This document shows positions 8,676-17,772 of a stretch of 64,000 bases of DNA, piece by piece. Both the position numbers and the translations under genes were made by a program. The notes below the pieces were generated by a model. That model worked only from the letters and a program-made list of their open reading frames with translations. It was not told where the DNA came from and searched no databases. The first letter of the stretch is position 1. Every line of letters starts with the position of its first letter. Origin of the DNA: JAHRAW01 sp028066695 (GTDB lineage Bacteria > Pseudomonadota > Gammaproteobacteria > Arenicellales > Poriferihabitantaceae); assembly GCA_963457535.1 (NCBI GenBank), contig OY734803.1:124001-188000 (forward strand), given 5' to 3'.

Positions 8676-10499
8676 ATGAAACACACTGCCACCCCCACTG
8701 CCGTGAAGTTTCCCGCTTGGCTGCGCATGTCCGCCGCCGCCGCGATTTTTGCGGCGTTTGGCGCGCACGCGCAAATCATCGAGGAGGACGACGGCGCCTA
8801 CTCGGCGAAACCCAAGGGAGATTTCTTCGGAACCCTCTCCGGCACCGGCTCGGTCGGCACCGGCGTCACCCACAGTTACGGCTCGCTGCAACTCGGCTTT
8901 GACATGCCGTTCGCGCGCGAGCGCGGCCGCGTCTATTTCAACGGCCTCGCCAGCAGCAGCGACCTGACCGTGGAGCGCACCCTGACCGACGCGGCGAAAC
9001 GCAACCCGATGCCGGACGAGGACGGCAATCCCGAGCCGGAAACCGACGACCTGACGGTGCGCGACGACACTTCCATCGTCAACGACGCCTTCGTGCAGTT
9101 TGACCTGCTGCGAAATTTGGAAGTCACCGCCGGCCGCCGCCGCGTCAACTGGGGGCAGTTTGAACTGCTGTCGCCGATTTCGCTGTCGCTGCCGGTGTCG
9201 CTGCAAAGCGCCGACGCGGTGACCGACAAAATCGCCACGCTGTTCGCGCAGGACCAGGTCGCGCTGACCTGGTTCCCGACTCCGCGCATGGAAATCAGCG
9301 GCTACTACTTCAACTCGGTGCAACTGGACCCGCTGTTTGAAAGCGTGCTGTCCGGCGGCAGCCAGCCTGAAGGCGCGACTGATGACATTTACAATGTCAA
9401 TCTCGCAACGGCGTCGGGCCGGATCACGCAAGATGAAGTTCTTGCGCCGGACAACGACTTGACCGACCACGAGCATGGCGCGCTGCGAGTCGTGTTCTAC
9501 AACAACTGGGGCACGCTCGGCTTCACCTACCACGACACCAATGACTCGCTCGGGTTTGAGTCCAAGAATGCGCGACTGGCATGCAACGGCACCATTGATG
9601 CTATTGTGGCTGAGGATCCGTCGGTTGTGCGCGGAGAAGGAAGGAAGCGCGAGTTGATTGGTCTGGATCCGCGGGTCGAAACCGGCGCTGGCACTGCCGC
9701 CCGTCCCACCGGTTCCTGTGTGCAAACCACCAGCAGCAATGTGGCGGTGCTTCCCTCAACTCATCCCAAAGCGATGAACGGCAAGGCGGAAATCTACAAC
9801 GTCTTCAGCAACGCCAACCTGTTCCCGACCGAGAACTACGGCATTGAACTTGCCTTCCCGCGCGGCGACTGGGTGTGGAAGTTTGAGATGCTCTACTCGG
9901 ACACCACCGTGGACCTGCAGGCGTTTTCCTCGGCGATTTTGGTCGATGAAAACGGCAGGGCCGACGGCAATCCCGACGACACCCTCGCCCAGGCGCGCCT
10001 TGACTACTACCGCGCGATCAACAATCGCAAGGGGTTCAACAAGGCCGGCCTGCCGAACGCCGGCAGTTTGTCCATGGACGCCACGCGCACCATCTCCGCC
10101 ATCGGCGCCGACACCGACGGCGACAAGTGGCGCCTCAATCTCACGCTGCTGTATCTGAACGAGACCTGGGAGGACGAAAGTCTGCGCAAACTGCAGGACG
10201 CGGCCGAAGGCGCGGATGAAGGCGCCGGCGCCACTTTCGCGCCGGCCTTCAATGTGGCGCGCTACCTGGACCCGGACAAAAACCGCGAAGTCGGCCTGCT
10301 CGGCGGTTTTGTCGGCACCTACTTCGGCCTCGCCCTCTACCGCACCTCGCTGATCCGCGAAAAGTTCCGCTGGACCATCGGCCTGGAAGCGGTCAGCAAC
10401 CTGCGCGACGAACTCGCCGCGGAAAGCCAGAGCATCCGCTACGAACTGAAGGACGAAATCTCCTTCGGCGCGCGCCTCAGCGTGATCTACGACTTTTAG
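8676..10499 (+). CDS. Outer-membrane beta-barrel protein, DUF1302-like, copy 2
   Basis: 607 residues. Signal peptide about 1-32, then IIEEDDGAYSAKPKGDFFG, matching copy 1. Shared landmarks are VTAGRRRVNWGQFELLSP, FYNNWGTLGFTYHDT, WRLNLTLLYLNETWED and LGGFVGTYFGLALYRTS. It ends in SVIYDF with C-terminal Phe. A long extra loop around residues 295-365 contains several Cys. Preceded by a strong GGAGG ribosome site 7 bases from the ATG. Tandem duplication followed by loop divergence suggests two related cargoes or a hetero-pair for the pump. Confidence 0.75.
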   Translation: MKHTATPTAVKFPAWLRMSAAAAIFAAFGAHAQIIEEDDGAYSAKPKGDFFGTLSGTGSVGTGVTHSYGSLQLGFDMPFARERGRVYFNGLASSSDLTVERTLTDAAKRNPMPDEDGNPEPETDDLTVRDDTSIVNDAFVQFDLLRNLEVTAGRRRVNWGQFELLSPISLSLPVSLQSADAVTDKIATLFAQDQVALTWFPTPRMEISGYYFNSVQLDPLFESVLSGGSQPEGATDDIYNVNLATASGRITQDEVLAPDNDLTDHEHGALRVVFYNNWGTLGFTYHDTNDSLGFESKNARLACNGTIDAIVAEDPSVVRGEGRKRELIGLDPRVETGAGTAARPTGSCVQTTSSNVAVLPSTHPKAMNGKAEIYNVFSNANLFPTENYGIELAFPRGDWVWKFEMLYSDTTVDLQAFSSAILVDENGRADGNPDDTLAQARLDYYRAINNRKGFNKAGLPNAGSLSMDATRTISAIGADTDGDKWRLNLTLLYLNETWEDESLRKLQDAAEGADEGAGATFAPAFNVARYLDPDKNREVGLLGGFVGTYFGLALYRTSLIREKFRWTIGLEAVSNLRDELAAESQSIRYELKDEISFGARLSVIYDF

Positions 10500-10512
10500 G
10501 AGAAAAGTCACG

Positions 10513-10545
10513 GGCGCGCCCGAAAGCGTTTTATTCGGGCGCGCC
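10513..10545. terminator. Hairpin between convergent OMP and glpK genes
   Basis: A perfect 12-base inverted repeat (GGCGCGCCCGAA / TTCGGGCGCGCC) with a 9-base loop that contains the glpK stop codon. It sits between two convergent genes, where a bidirectional terminator is expected. The following T-tracts are weak on both strands (a short T-run on the glpK side), so efficiency is uncertain. Confidence 0.5.
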
Positions 10546-12078
10546 TTCTCCCGCTTTCACCCGCGCCAGCGCGTCCTCCCAAACCGCCAGTTTCCGCGCG
10601 ACTTTTTGGCGGACTTTTTTGGCGGGATTCGGAGAAAATCCCCTTTCCTTGCGCCACACTGCGCCGGCTTCCTCCGGCGATTTGTAAAGTCCGCACTGCA
10701 GCCCGGCCAATAACGCCGCGCCGAGCGCGGTGGTTTCGGTCACGCGCGGGCGCTCCACGGTGACGCCGCTGATGTCGGCGAGAAATTGCAGCAGGTAATC
10801 ATTGACCGCCATGCCGCCGTCCACGCGCAACGCCGTGATTTCGGCGCCGTCGGCGCGCATCGCCTCCAGCAAATCGCGCGTCTGAAACGCCACCGCCTCC
10901 ACCGCCGCGCGCACCAAATCGGCGCGCCCGGCGCCGCGGGTAATCCCAAAAATCGCCGCGCGCGCATGCGGCCGCCAATGCGGCGCGCCGAGACCGGTGA
11001 AGGCTGGGACCATGCAAATACTCTCCGTTCCGGCAGTTTCTGATGGGATTTTTTCAGGATCGCTTTCTTCGTCCTTTTTAAGCGATTTTTCCAATAACTC
11101 CTTGATTTCCTTGTTCTCCACGAAAACGCCGATCTGCCGCAGCCACTGCAGCGCGGTGCCGGCGTTGAACACCGAGCCTTCCAGCGCGTAGGCGGCGCGC
11201 CCGTGAAGGCGCGAGGCGAGCGTGGTCAGCAGGCGGTGGCGCGATTTTGCCGGTTTTGCCGTGGTCGCCATCAAAAACGCGCCGCTGCCGAAGGTGCATT
11301 TCCCCATTCCCGGCGCATGGCAGGCCTGCCCGAAAAGCGCGGCCTGCTGGTCGCCGGCGACTCCGCATACCGGAATTTCCCGCCCAAACCACTCGCGCGC
11401 GGTCGCGCCGAAATCATCGGCGCAATCGCGCACTTCCGGCAAAACCGCGGCCGGCACGCCGAACGCGCCCAGCAATTCCTCGTCCCAGCGTTGTTTGTGG
11501 ATGTCAAACAGCAAAGTGCGCCCGGCGTTGCTGGCGTCGGTGGAGTGCCGCCCGCATAGCCGCCACAGCAAAAACGCGTCAATCGTGCCGAACGCCAACT
11601 CGCCCGCCTCGGCGCGGCGGCGCGCGCCGTCCACTGCATCCAAAATCCAGGTGATTTTCGGCGCGGAAAAATACGCGTCCAACAATAATCCGGTTTTCGC
11701 GGCGATTTTTTCGGGCAAATCTCCGTCCTTTTTTGCCAATTCCGCGCATTTTTCCGCGGTGCGCCGGTCCTGCCAGACGATCGCGTTGTGCACCGCCCTG
11801 CCGCTTTCCCGCTCCCACACCACCGTGGTCTCGCGCTGATTGGCGATGCCGACCGCGGCGATGCACCCGGCGCCGCCCGCTTTCTCCACCGCCTCGCGCG
11901 CCGATTCCAGCGTAGTCCGCCAAATCTCCTCCGGCGCGTGCTCCACCCACCCCTCCCGCGGATAATGCTGCGCAAACTCCCGCTGCGCCACCGCCACCAC
12001 CGCCCCATCCGGCGCGAACACAATGGCGCGTGAAGAGGTGGTGCCTTGGTCCAGGGAGAGGAGGTTTTGGGGTTTCAT
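10531..12078 (-). CDS. glpK: Glycerol kinase
   Basis: 515 residues. Phosphorylates glycerol to sn-glycerol 3-phosphate with ATP in the cytoplasm, trapping imported glycerol. FGGY-kinase features are the N-terminal phosphate loop LSLDQGTTSSRAIVF, NQRETTVVWERESG, FGTIDAFLLWRLCG, and C-terminal TALRVDGGMAVNDYLLQF. The ATG at 12078 is chosen because the family N-terminus starts there; the frame open further upstream is not family-like. Divergent from glpV across a 184-base shared regulatory region, it supplies the substrate of GlpD encoded on the other side. Confidence 0.93.
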   Translation of the reverse strand: MKPQNLLSLDQGTTSSRAIVFAPDGAVVAVAQREFAQHYPREGWVEHAPEEIWRTTLESAREAVEKAGGAGCIAAVGIANQRETTVVWERESGRAVHNAIVWQDRRTAEKCAELAKKDGDLPEKIAAKTGLLLDAYFSAPKITWILDAVDGARRRAEAGELAFGTIDAFLLWRLCGRHSTDASNAGRTLLFDIHKQRWDEELLGAFGVPAAVLPEVRDCADDFGATAREWFGREIPVCGVAGDQQAALFGQACHAPGMGKCTFGSGAFLMATTAKPAKSRHRLLTTLASRLHGRAAYALEGSVFNAGTALQWLRQIGVFVENKEIKELLEKSLKKDEESDPEKIPSETAGTESICMVPAFTGLGAPHWRPHARAAIFGITRGAGRADLVRAAVEAVAFQTRDLLEAMRADGAEITALRVDGGMAVNDYLLQFLADISGVTVERPRVTETTALGAALLAGLQCGLYKSPEEAGAVWRKERGFSPNPAKKVRQKVARKLAVWEDALARVKAGEGAPE

Positions 12079-12262
12079 GGAAATTGTCAAAAAGCGCGCG
12101 AAATTCGTTGTAGTATATGCAAATCGGGACATGGCGAGCGGAGCGGACGAGTCGGAGGGACCACGTCCGCATGCGACATTTTCCGCCGGCATTTTCCGTT
12201 TTTCCGCGGTGCTACACTACAATTTGGCATTCGTTTTTTCCCTTTCCAACCGGAGTATTGAA
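12079..12262. promoter_or_regulatory. Divergent control region between glpK and glpV
   Basis: 184 bases without a gene, expected to hold promoters for both glycerol transcripts. On the glpV side, TACAAT (12218-12223) could be a -10 box, with a poor -35 (TTCCGT about 18 bases upstream). A GGAG ribosome site precedes the glpV ATG. I could not identify an operator with confidence, and no glpR-type repressor gene is in the window. Confidence 0.4.
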
Positions 12263-13990
12263 ATGAAACTGAAGCAGACCATGACGGCGCTGGCGCTTTT
12301 CGCGCTTTCCGCGCCGGTCGCGCAGGCCGACATCGCCGCGGCGAAACGCTGGATCAACAAAGAGTTCCAGCCGTCCACGCTGAGCAAACGCGAGCAGCAG
12401 GACGAGATGCAGTGGTTCATTGACGCCGCCAAGCCGTTTCGCGGAATGGAAATCAATGTTCTGTCCGAGACCATCCCGACGCATGAATACGAGTCCAAAA
12501 CCCTGACCAAGGCGTTTGAGGAAATCACCGGCATCCGCGTCAACCACCAATTGCTCGGCGAAGGCGAGGTCGTGCAGGCGGTGCAGACGCAAATGCAGAC
12601 CAAGCGCAATCTCTACGACGCCTACATCAACGATTCCGACCTGATCGGCACGCATTCGCGCCTGCAGTTGGCGGTGCCGCTCAGCGACTGGATGGCCGGC
12701 GAGGGAAAAAGCGTGACCAACCCGAATCTGGACATTGACGACTTCATGGGCAAGTCGTTCACCACCGGCGCCGACGGGAAGTTGTACCAACTCCCCGACC
12801 AGCAGTTCGCCAACCTCTACTGGTTTCGCTACGATTGGTTCTCGCGCGAAGACCTGAAAGCCGACTTCAAAAAACGCTACGGCTACGACCTCGGCGTACC
12901 GGTCAACTGGTCGGCGTATGAGGACATCGCCGAGTTTTTCTCGGTGCATGTCAAGGAGATCGACGGCGTGCGCGTCTACGGCCACATGGACTACGGCAAG
13001 CGCGCGCCCGACTTGGGCTGGCGCATGACCGACGCGTGGCTCTCCATGGCCGGCGCCGGCAGCAAGGGCCTGCCCAACGGCAAACCGGTGGACGAATGGG
13101 GCATCCGCGTGGACGGCTGCAACCCGGTCGGGGCCTCGGTCAGCCGCGGCGGCGCCGCGAACGGGCCGGCGGCGGTGTATGCGATTCGCAAATGGGACGA
13201 GTGGCTGCGCAAATACGCGCCGCCCGGCGCGGCCAGTTACGACTTCTACCAGTCGCTGCCGGCGCTTTCCCAGGGCAATGTCGCGCAGCAGATCTTCTGG
13301 TACACCGCGTTCACCTCGGCCATGGTCGCGCCGAAGAGCGAAGGCAACAACACCGTGGACGACAAGGGCTTCCCGCTGTGGCGCATGGCGCCGTCGCCGC
13401 ATGGACCCTACTGGGAGGAGGGCCAGAAACTCGGCTATCAGGACGCCGGCTCGTGGACGCTGTTCAAGTCCACCCCGGTGAAGCGCCGGCAGGCGGCGTG
13501 GCTGTATGCGCAGTTCACCGTGTCCAAGACGGTGTCGCTGAAAAAAACCCATGTCGGCCTGACGCCGATTCGCGACAGCGACATTCGCCACGAGTCGTTC
13601 ACCGAGCGCGCGCCGAAACTCGGCGGGCTGGTGGAGTTCTACCGCTCGCCCGACCGCGTGCGCTGGACGCCGACCGGCACCAATGTTCCCGACTACCCGA
13701 AACTCGCGCAGATTTGGTGGCAGCAAATCGGCGATGTCAATTCGGGCGTGTTCACCCCGCAGCAGGCGATGGACCGGCTGGCCGAGGAAATGGACACGAC
13801 CATGGCGCGCATGCAGTCGGCCGATGAGCGCGCCGGAACCTACGGCGGCTGCGGTCCGCGCCTGAACAAGGCGGAATCCCCGGACAAGTGGCTCAAGCGC
13901 TCCGGCTCGCCCAAAGCGAAACTGAAAAACGAAAAGCCGCGCGGAGAGACGGTGGATTACGACCAACTGGTCAAGCGGTGGGAGAACTAG
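12263..13990 (+). CDS. glpV: Glycerol ABC transporter substrate-binding protein
   Basis: 575 residues with a Sec signal peptide (about 1-20, ending PVAQA). It is a long extracellular solute-binding protein of the GlpV type. Family-like segments are MEINVLSETIPTHEYESKTL, YDAYINDSDLIGTHSR, QFANLYWFRYDWFSREDLK and a C-terminal KAESPDKWLKR region. It captures glycerol in the periplasm for GlpSTPQ. It lies first in the operon; in the rhizobial glp operon I recall it comes near the end. GGAG ribosome site 7 bases from the ATG. A hairpin directly downstream separates it from glpD. Confidence 0.88.
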   Translation: MKLKQTMTALALFALSAPVAQADIAAAKRWINKEFQPSTLSKREQQDEMQWFIDAAKPFRGMEINVLSETIPTHEYESKTLTKAFEEITGIRVNHQLLGEGEVVQAVQTQMQTKRNLYDAYINDSDLIGTHSRLQLAVPLSDWMAGEGKSVTNPNLDIDDFMGKSFTTGADGKLYQLPDQQFANLYWFRYDWFSREDLKADFKKRYGYDLGVPVNWSAYEDIAEFFSVHVKEIDGVRVYGHMDYGKRAPDLGWRMTDAWLSMAGAGSKGLPNGKPVDEWGIRVDGCNPVGASVSRGGAANGPAAVYAIRKWDEWLRKYAPPGAASYDFYQSLPALSQGNVAQQIFWYTAFTSAMVAPKSEGNNTVDDKGFPLWRMAPSPHGPYWEEGQKLGYQDAGSWTLFKSTPVKRRQAAWLYAQFTVSKTVSLKKTHVGLTPIRDSDIRHESFTERAPKLGGLVEFYRSPDRVRWTPTGTNVPDYPKLAQIWWQQIGDVNSGVFTPQQAMDRLAEEMDTTMARMQSADERAGTYGGCGPRLNKAESPDKWLKRSGSPKAKLKNEKPRGETVDYDQLVKRWEN

Positions 13991-14003
13991 GACGCCGCGG
14001 TTT

Positions 14004-14036
14004 CGCCCCCTTGCGGCAACAACACGCAGGGGGGCG
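14004..14036 (+). promoter_or_regulatory. Intercistronic hairpin between glpV and glpD
   Basis: Arms at 14004-14014 and 14026-14036 form an 11-base stem with one G-U pair and an 11-base loop. There is no T-run after it, so it is less likely a strong terminator than an mRNA-stabilising or attenuating element that lets the binding protein be made in excess over the downstream enzymes. Inference from position; not tested. Confidence 0.45.
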
Positions 14037-14080
14037 GAATCGGCGTTCTTCACGCGGCGGAAACCCGGCGCGTTCCGCGC

Positions 14081-15622
14081 ATGCGCATGTCCGCGCCCGA
14101 ATTTGATCTCGCCGTCATCGGCGGCGGCATCAACGGCTGCGGAATCGCGCGCGACGCGGCCGGGCGCGGACTGAAGGTGTTGCTGTGCGAGGCCGGCGAT
14201 TTGGGCGGAAGCACCTCGTCGGCCAGTTCCAAGTTGATTCACGGCGGGCTGCGCTATCTTGAACAGCGCGAATTTCGGCTGGTGCGCGAGGCGTTGCGCG
14301 AGCGCGAAGTGTTGATGCGCAGCGCGCCGCATTTGATTCGCCAGTTGCGTTTTGTGCTGCCGCATTCGGCGAAGGACGCGCCGCGCCCGGCGTGGATGGT
14401 GCGCGCCGGGCTGCTGCTGTATGACTTGCTCGCCGGGCGCGGGAGTTTCGCGCGCAGCAAGGCGGTCGCGCTGGACGCGCATCACCGCGACGCGCGGTTG
14501 CGCGGCGAATTTGCGAAGGGGTTTGAATACAGCGATTGCGCGGTGGATGACGCGCGGCTGGTGGTGACGGTGGCGAAAGATGCGCGCCGGCGCGGCGCGG
14601 AAATTTTGACGCGCGCATCGTGCGCGGGCGCGCGGCGTGTGAACGGGCATTGGGAGGTGCAACTGCAGTTTGCATCGGGCGGGTCGGAGACGCGCACCGC
14701 GAAAGCGCTGGTCAATGCGGCCGGTCCCTGGGTGGAAAAGGTCGCGGAATCGCTGCCCTCCTCCGCGCGGAATTCGCATTCGGTCAAACTCGTGCAGGGC
14801 AGCCATATAGTCGTAAAGAAATGGTTCGCCGGCGCGCACGCATACATACTGCAGCACGCCGACCGCCGCGTGATATTCGTGCTGCCGTTTGCGCATGGAC
14901 TGGCAATCATCGGCACCACTGAGCGCGAACATCATGGCGATCCGCGCACGGCGCGCATCACGCCGGATGAATCCGCGTATTTGCGCGCGGCGGTAGCGCG
15001 ATATTTCCACATCTCGCTCGCGCCCGAGGATGTGGTGTCATCTTTTTGGGGCGTGCGTCCGCTGGTTGACGACGGCGCCGAAAGTTTGCGCGAAGTAACG
15101 CGCGACTATGTGATTCGTTTGGACGCGCCTGCTGGCGAAGCGCCGCTGTTGAATATTTACGGCGGCAAACTGACCACCTTTCGGAAACTTGCCGAATCCG
15201 CGCTGGCGCGTTTGTCCGCGCATTTTCCGGGTATGGGCGCGGCCTGGACCGCCGATGCTTTTTTGCCGGGAGCCTCTGAAAAAAACGCACTGAAAGATAC
15301 AGCCGCCTTGCTGGAATCGCGCCATGCATATCTGCCGGCGGAAACGCGCGCGCGCTATTTGGCCGCGTATGGCGAAGACGCGGCCGACATGTTGCGCGGT
15401 GCGCGCGCGCGCAAGGATTTGGGCGCGCACTTCGGGCACGGCTTGTATGAAATTGAAGTTGACTATTTGCGCGAGCGCGAATGGGCGACTTGCGCCGAGG
15501 ACATTTTGTGGCGGCGCGGCAAACTCGGCTTGGTGTTCACGCCCGAACAAACCGCCGCATTGGAGCGGCATCTGGAAGCGCGCGCGCAAGTTAGCGGCGG
15601 CGCGCGCATGGCGGCGCATTGA
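14081..15622 (+). CDS. glpD: FAD-dependent glycerol-3-phosphate dehydrogenase
   Basis: 513 residues. Oxidises glycerol 3-phosphate to dihydroxyacetone phosphate at the inner membrane, passing electrons to quinone. The N-terminal FAD-binding motif is DLAVIGGGINGCGIARDAAG, followed by SSKLIHGGLRYLE. A GTTEREHHGDP segment and the closing YGGKLTTFRKLAE region are typical of GlpD. Start ATG 14081, or ATG 14087 two codons on. It is followed one base later by glpS. With GlpK it completes conversion of imported glycerol to a glycolytic intermediate. Confidence 0.92.
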   Translation: MRMSAPEFDLAVIGGGINGCGIARDAAGRGLKVLLCEAGDLGGSTSSASSKLIHGGLRYLEQREFRLVREALREREVLMRSAPHLIRQLRFVLPHSAKDAPRPAWMVRAGLLLYDLLAGRGSFARSKAVALDAHHRDARLRGEFAKGFEYSDCAVDDARLVVTVAKDARRRGAEILTRASCAGARRVNGHWEVQLQFASGGSETRTAKALVNAAGPWVEKVAESLPSSARNSHSVKLVQGSHIVVKKWFAGAHAYILQHADRRVIFVLPFAHGLAIIGTTEREHHGDPRTARITPDESAYLRAAVARYFHISLAPEDVVSSFWGVRPLVDDGAESLREVTRDYVIRLDAPAGEAPLLNIYGGKLTTFRKLAESALARLSAHFPGMGAAWTADAFLPGASEKNALKDTAALLESRHAYLPAETRARYLAAYGEDAADMLRGARARKDLGAHFGHGLYEIEVDYLREREWATCAEDILWRRGKLGLVFTPEQTAALERHLEARAQVSGGARMAAH

Positions 15623-15623
15623 C

Positions 15624-16694
15624 ATGGAAGTCCGGCTGAAAGACCTGCGTAAAGACGAAGGCGGCGAGACTTGGATTCACCGGACTTCGCTGACCTTTCG
15701 CTCGGGCGAATTCAACATTCTGCTGGGCGAGACGCTTTCCGGAAAAACCACGCTGCTGCGCCTGCTGGCCGGCTTGGAGCGGCCGAGCGGCGGCGAAATT
15801 TGGTTTGGCGATGACAACGCGACCGACTGGCCGGTGCGGCGGCGCAACATCGCGATGGTCTACCAGCAGTTCATCAACTACCCAAATTGGCGCGTGTATG
15901 ACAACATCGCCTCGCCGTTAAAAATCGCCGGGCAAAGCCGCGCGGAAATTCAGCGGCGCGTGCGCGAGGTCTGCGAGTTGCTGCAACTGACGCCGTTTTT
16001 GCAGCGCCGCCCGAGCGAACTCTCCGGCGGGCAGCAGCAGCGCATCGCGCTGGCGCGCGCGCTGGTCAAGCGCGCCGGGTTAATTTTGCTGGACGAGCCG
16101 CTCGCCAATTTGGATTACAAGTTGCGCGAGGAATTGCGCGAGGAACTTCCCGGCATGTTCGCCGGGCGCGGCACCACCGTGGTGTATGCGACCACCGAAC
16201 CGGGCGAGGCGCTGCTGCTCGGCGGGCGCACCGCGGCGCTGCATCAGGGGCGCGTTTGCCAGTATGGCGAAACTTTTGAGGTGTTCAAAAACCCGGCGAA
16301 CCGCGCCGCGGCCGCGGCGTTTTCCGATCCGCCGCTGAACTGCGCCGGCGTGGAAAAACAAGGCGGCGATTTTCTCCTCGCCGACGGTTTGCGCTGGCCG
16401 GCGCCGCCGCGGCACCGCGAACTGGCCGACGGCAATTACCTGCTCGGCTTTCGCTCGCACCAACTCTCGCTGCGCGAGGCGGACGCGCATATCCGGCTGG
16501 ACGGGCGCATAGACATCAGCGAAATCAGCGGCTCGGAAAGCATTCTGCATTTCAGCGCGCACGGCCACCACTGGGTGTGCCAACTGCACGGCGTGCACAA
16601 GATTTCGCCGGGCGAGCGCGCGCAACTCTATCTGGACCCGCAAAAATGTTTTTTGTTTGATTCCGGCGGCGAGCGGGTGGCGGCGAATGGCTGA
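15624..16694 (+). CDS. glpS: Glycerol ABC transporter ATP-binding protein GlpS
   Basis: 356 residues: ABC ATPase (about 1-235) plus a C-terminal OB-type regulatory domain of the MalK class. Walker A GETLSGKTT, Q-loop MVYQQF, signature LSGGQQQRIALARAL and Walker B LILLDEPLANLD are present. The switch (H-loop) His is missing: the segment reads VVYATTEPGEAL where VTHD is usual. It pairs with GlpT to energise glycerol import. Start chosen at ATG 15624, two bases after the glpD stop; its own stop overlaps glpT. Confidence 0.88.
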   Translation: MEVRLKDLRKDEGGETWIHRTSLTFRSGEFNILLGETLSGKTTLLRLLAGLERPSGGEIWFGDDNATDWPVRRRNIAMVYQQFINYPNWRVYDNIASPLKIAGQSRAEIQRRVREVCELLQLTPFLQRRPSELSGGQQQRIALARALVKRAGLILLDEPLANLDYKLREELREELPGMFAGRGTTVVYATTEPGEALLLGGRTAALHQGRVCQYGETFEVFKNPANRAAAAAFSDPPLNCAGVEKQGGDFLLADGLRWPAPPRHRELADGNYLLGFRSHQLSLREADAHIRLDGRIDISEISGSESILHFSAHGHHWVCQLHGVHKISPGERAQLYLDPQKCFLFDSGGERVAANG

Positions 16695-17772
16695 AATCGC
16701 GCTTCAAAACATCGCGCACAGTTATTCGCCCGGCCCGCGCGGCGAGGAAGACTGGGCGCTGAAAAAAATTGACCTGGTGTGGCGCGACGGCGGCTCCTAC
16801 GCGCTGCTCGGGCCGTCGGGCTGCGGCAAATCCACGCTGCTGAACATCATTTCGGGCCTGCTGCAGCCGAGCGCGGGGAAGGTGCTGTTTGACGGCGAGG
16901 ATGTCTCGGCGCTCGGGCCGAGCGCGCGCAACATCGCGCAGGTGTTTCAGTTTCCGGTGGTGTATGACACGATGACGGTTTTTGACAACCTCGCCTTCCC
17001 GCTGCGCAACCGCGGATTGGACGAGGCCGAGGTGCGCGCGCGCGCAGGCGAGGTCGCCGAGATGCTGGAACTGGAGCATTCGCTGCGGCGCCGCGCGCGC
17101 GCGGTCAGCGCCGACGACAAGCAAAAAATTTCGCTCGGGCGCGCGCTGGTGCGCCCGGATGTCAATGTGATCATGCTGGACGAGCCGCTCACGGTGATAG
17201 ACCCGCACCTCAAATGGCAGTTGCGCTCCAAACTCAAGCAACTGCACCGCCGCTTCGGCTTCACCATGATCTATGTGACCCACGATCAGACCGAGGCGCT
17301 GACGCTTGCCGACCAAATCGTGGTGCTGCATGACGGCCGCGTGGTGCAGTCGGGAACGCCGGAATCGCTGTTTGAGCGGCCGCAGCACACTTTCGTCGGG
17401 CATTTCATCGGTTCGCCCGGCATGAACCGCTTTCCGGCGCAACTGCGCAACGGCGCGGCGCGCATCGGCGAACTGGAAATCGCGGTGGACGCCGACCTGT
17501 CGGCGCCGGACGCGCGCGGCGAAGGGAAACTGGAAATTGGGGTGCGCCCGGAGCACATTCGCTTTTGCGACGACGGTTTTCCGGTGCGCGTGCACCGCGT
17601 TCGCGACGCCGGCCGCTACCAAATCGCCGAAGCGGAACTGCAGGGCGTGAAATTTAAGATCTATGTGCCCGAAGGCGGCGCCGTGCCCGGCGAAGACGCG
17701 CGCGTGCGCTTTGAGCGCGCTTATACGCATATCTACCGGGACGGCTGGCTGCTGCGGCCGGCGGCGGCATGA
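16687..17772 (+). CDS. glpT: Glycerol ABC transporter ATP-binding protein GlpT
   Basis: 361 residues: ABC ATPase domain plus MalK-type C-terminal domain. Walker A GPSGCGKST, Walker B VIMLDEPLTVIDP and H-loop VTHDQTEAL are intact. The signature helix reads VSADDKQKISLGRAL instead of LSGGQ, so it is degenerate. This complements GlpS, whose defect is in the H-loop, and implies one canonical and one degenerate ATP site in the GlpS-GlpT heterodimer. It overlaps glpS by 8 bases and glpP by ATGA. This glpT is not the Escherichia glycerol-3-phosphate antiporter of the same name. Confidence 0.88.
   Translation: MAEIALQNIAHSYSPGPRGEEDWALKKIDLVWRDGGSYALLGPSGCGKSTLLNIISGLLQPSAGKVLFDGEDVSALGPSARNIAQVFQFPVVYDTMTVFDNLAFPLRNRGLDEAEVRARAGEVAEMLELEHSLRRRARAVSADDKQKISLGRALVRPDVNVIMLDEPLTVIDPHLKWQLRSKLKQLHRRFGFTMIYVTHDQTEALTLADQIVVLHDGRVVQSGTPESLFERPQHTFVGHFIGSPGMNRFPAQLRNGAARIGELEIAVDADLSAPDARGEGKLEIGVRPEHIRFCDDGFPVRVHRVRDAGRYQIAEAELQGVKFKIYVPEGGAVPGEDARVRFERAYTHIYRDGWLLRPAAA

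Noticed and set aside
12212..15010. 932-codon minus-strand frame opposite glpV and glpD
   Set aside because: Arg/His/Ala-rich, no recognisable domain, and both plus-strand genes are full-length well-conserved families.
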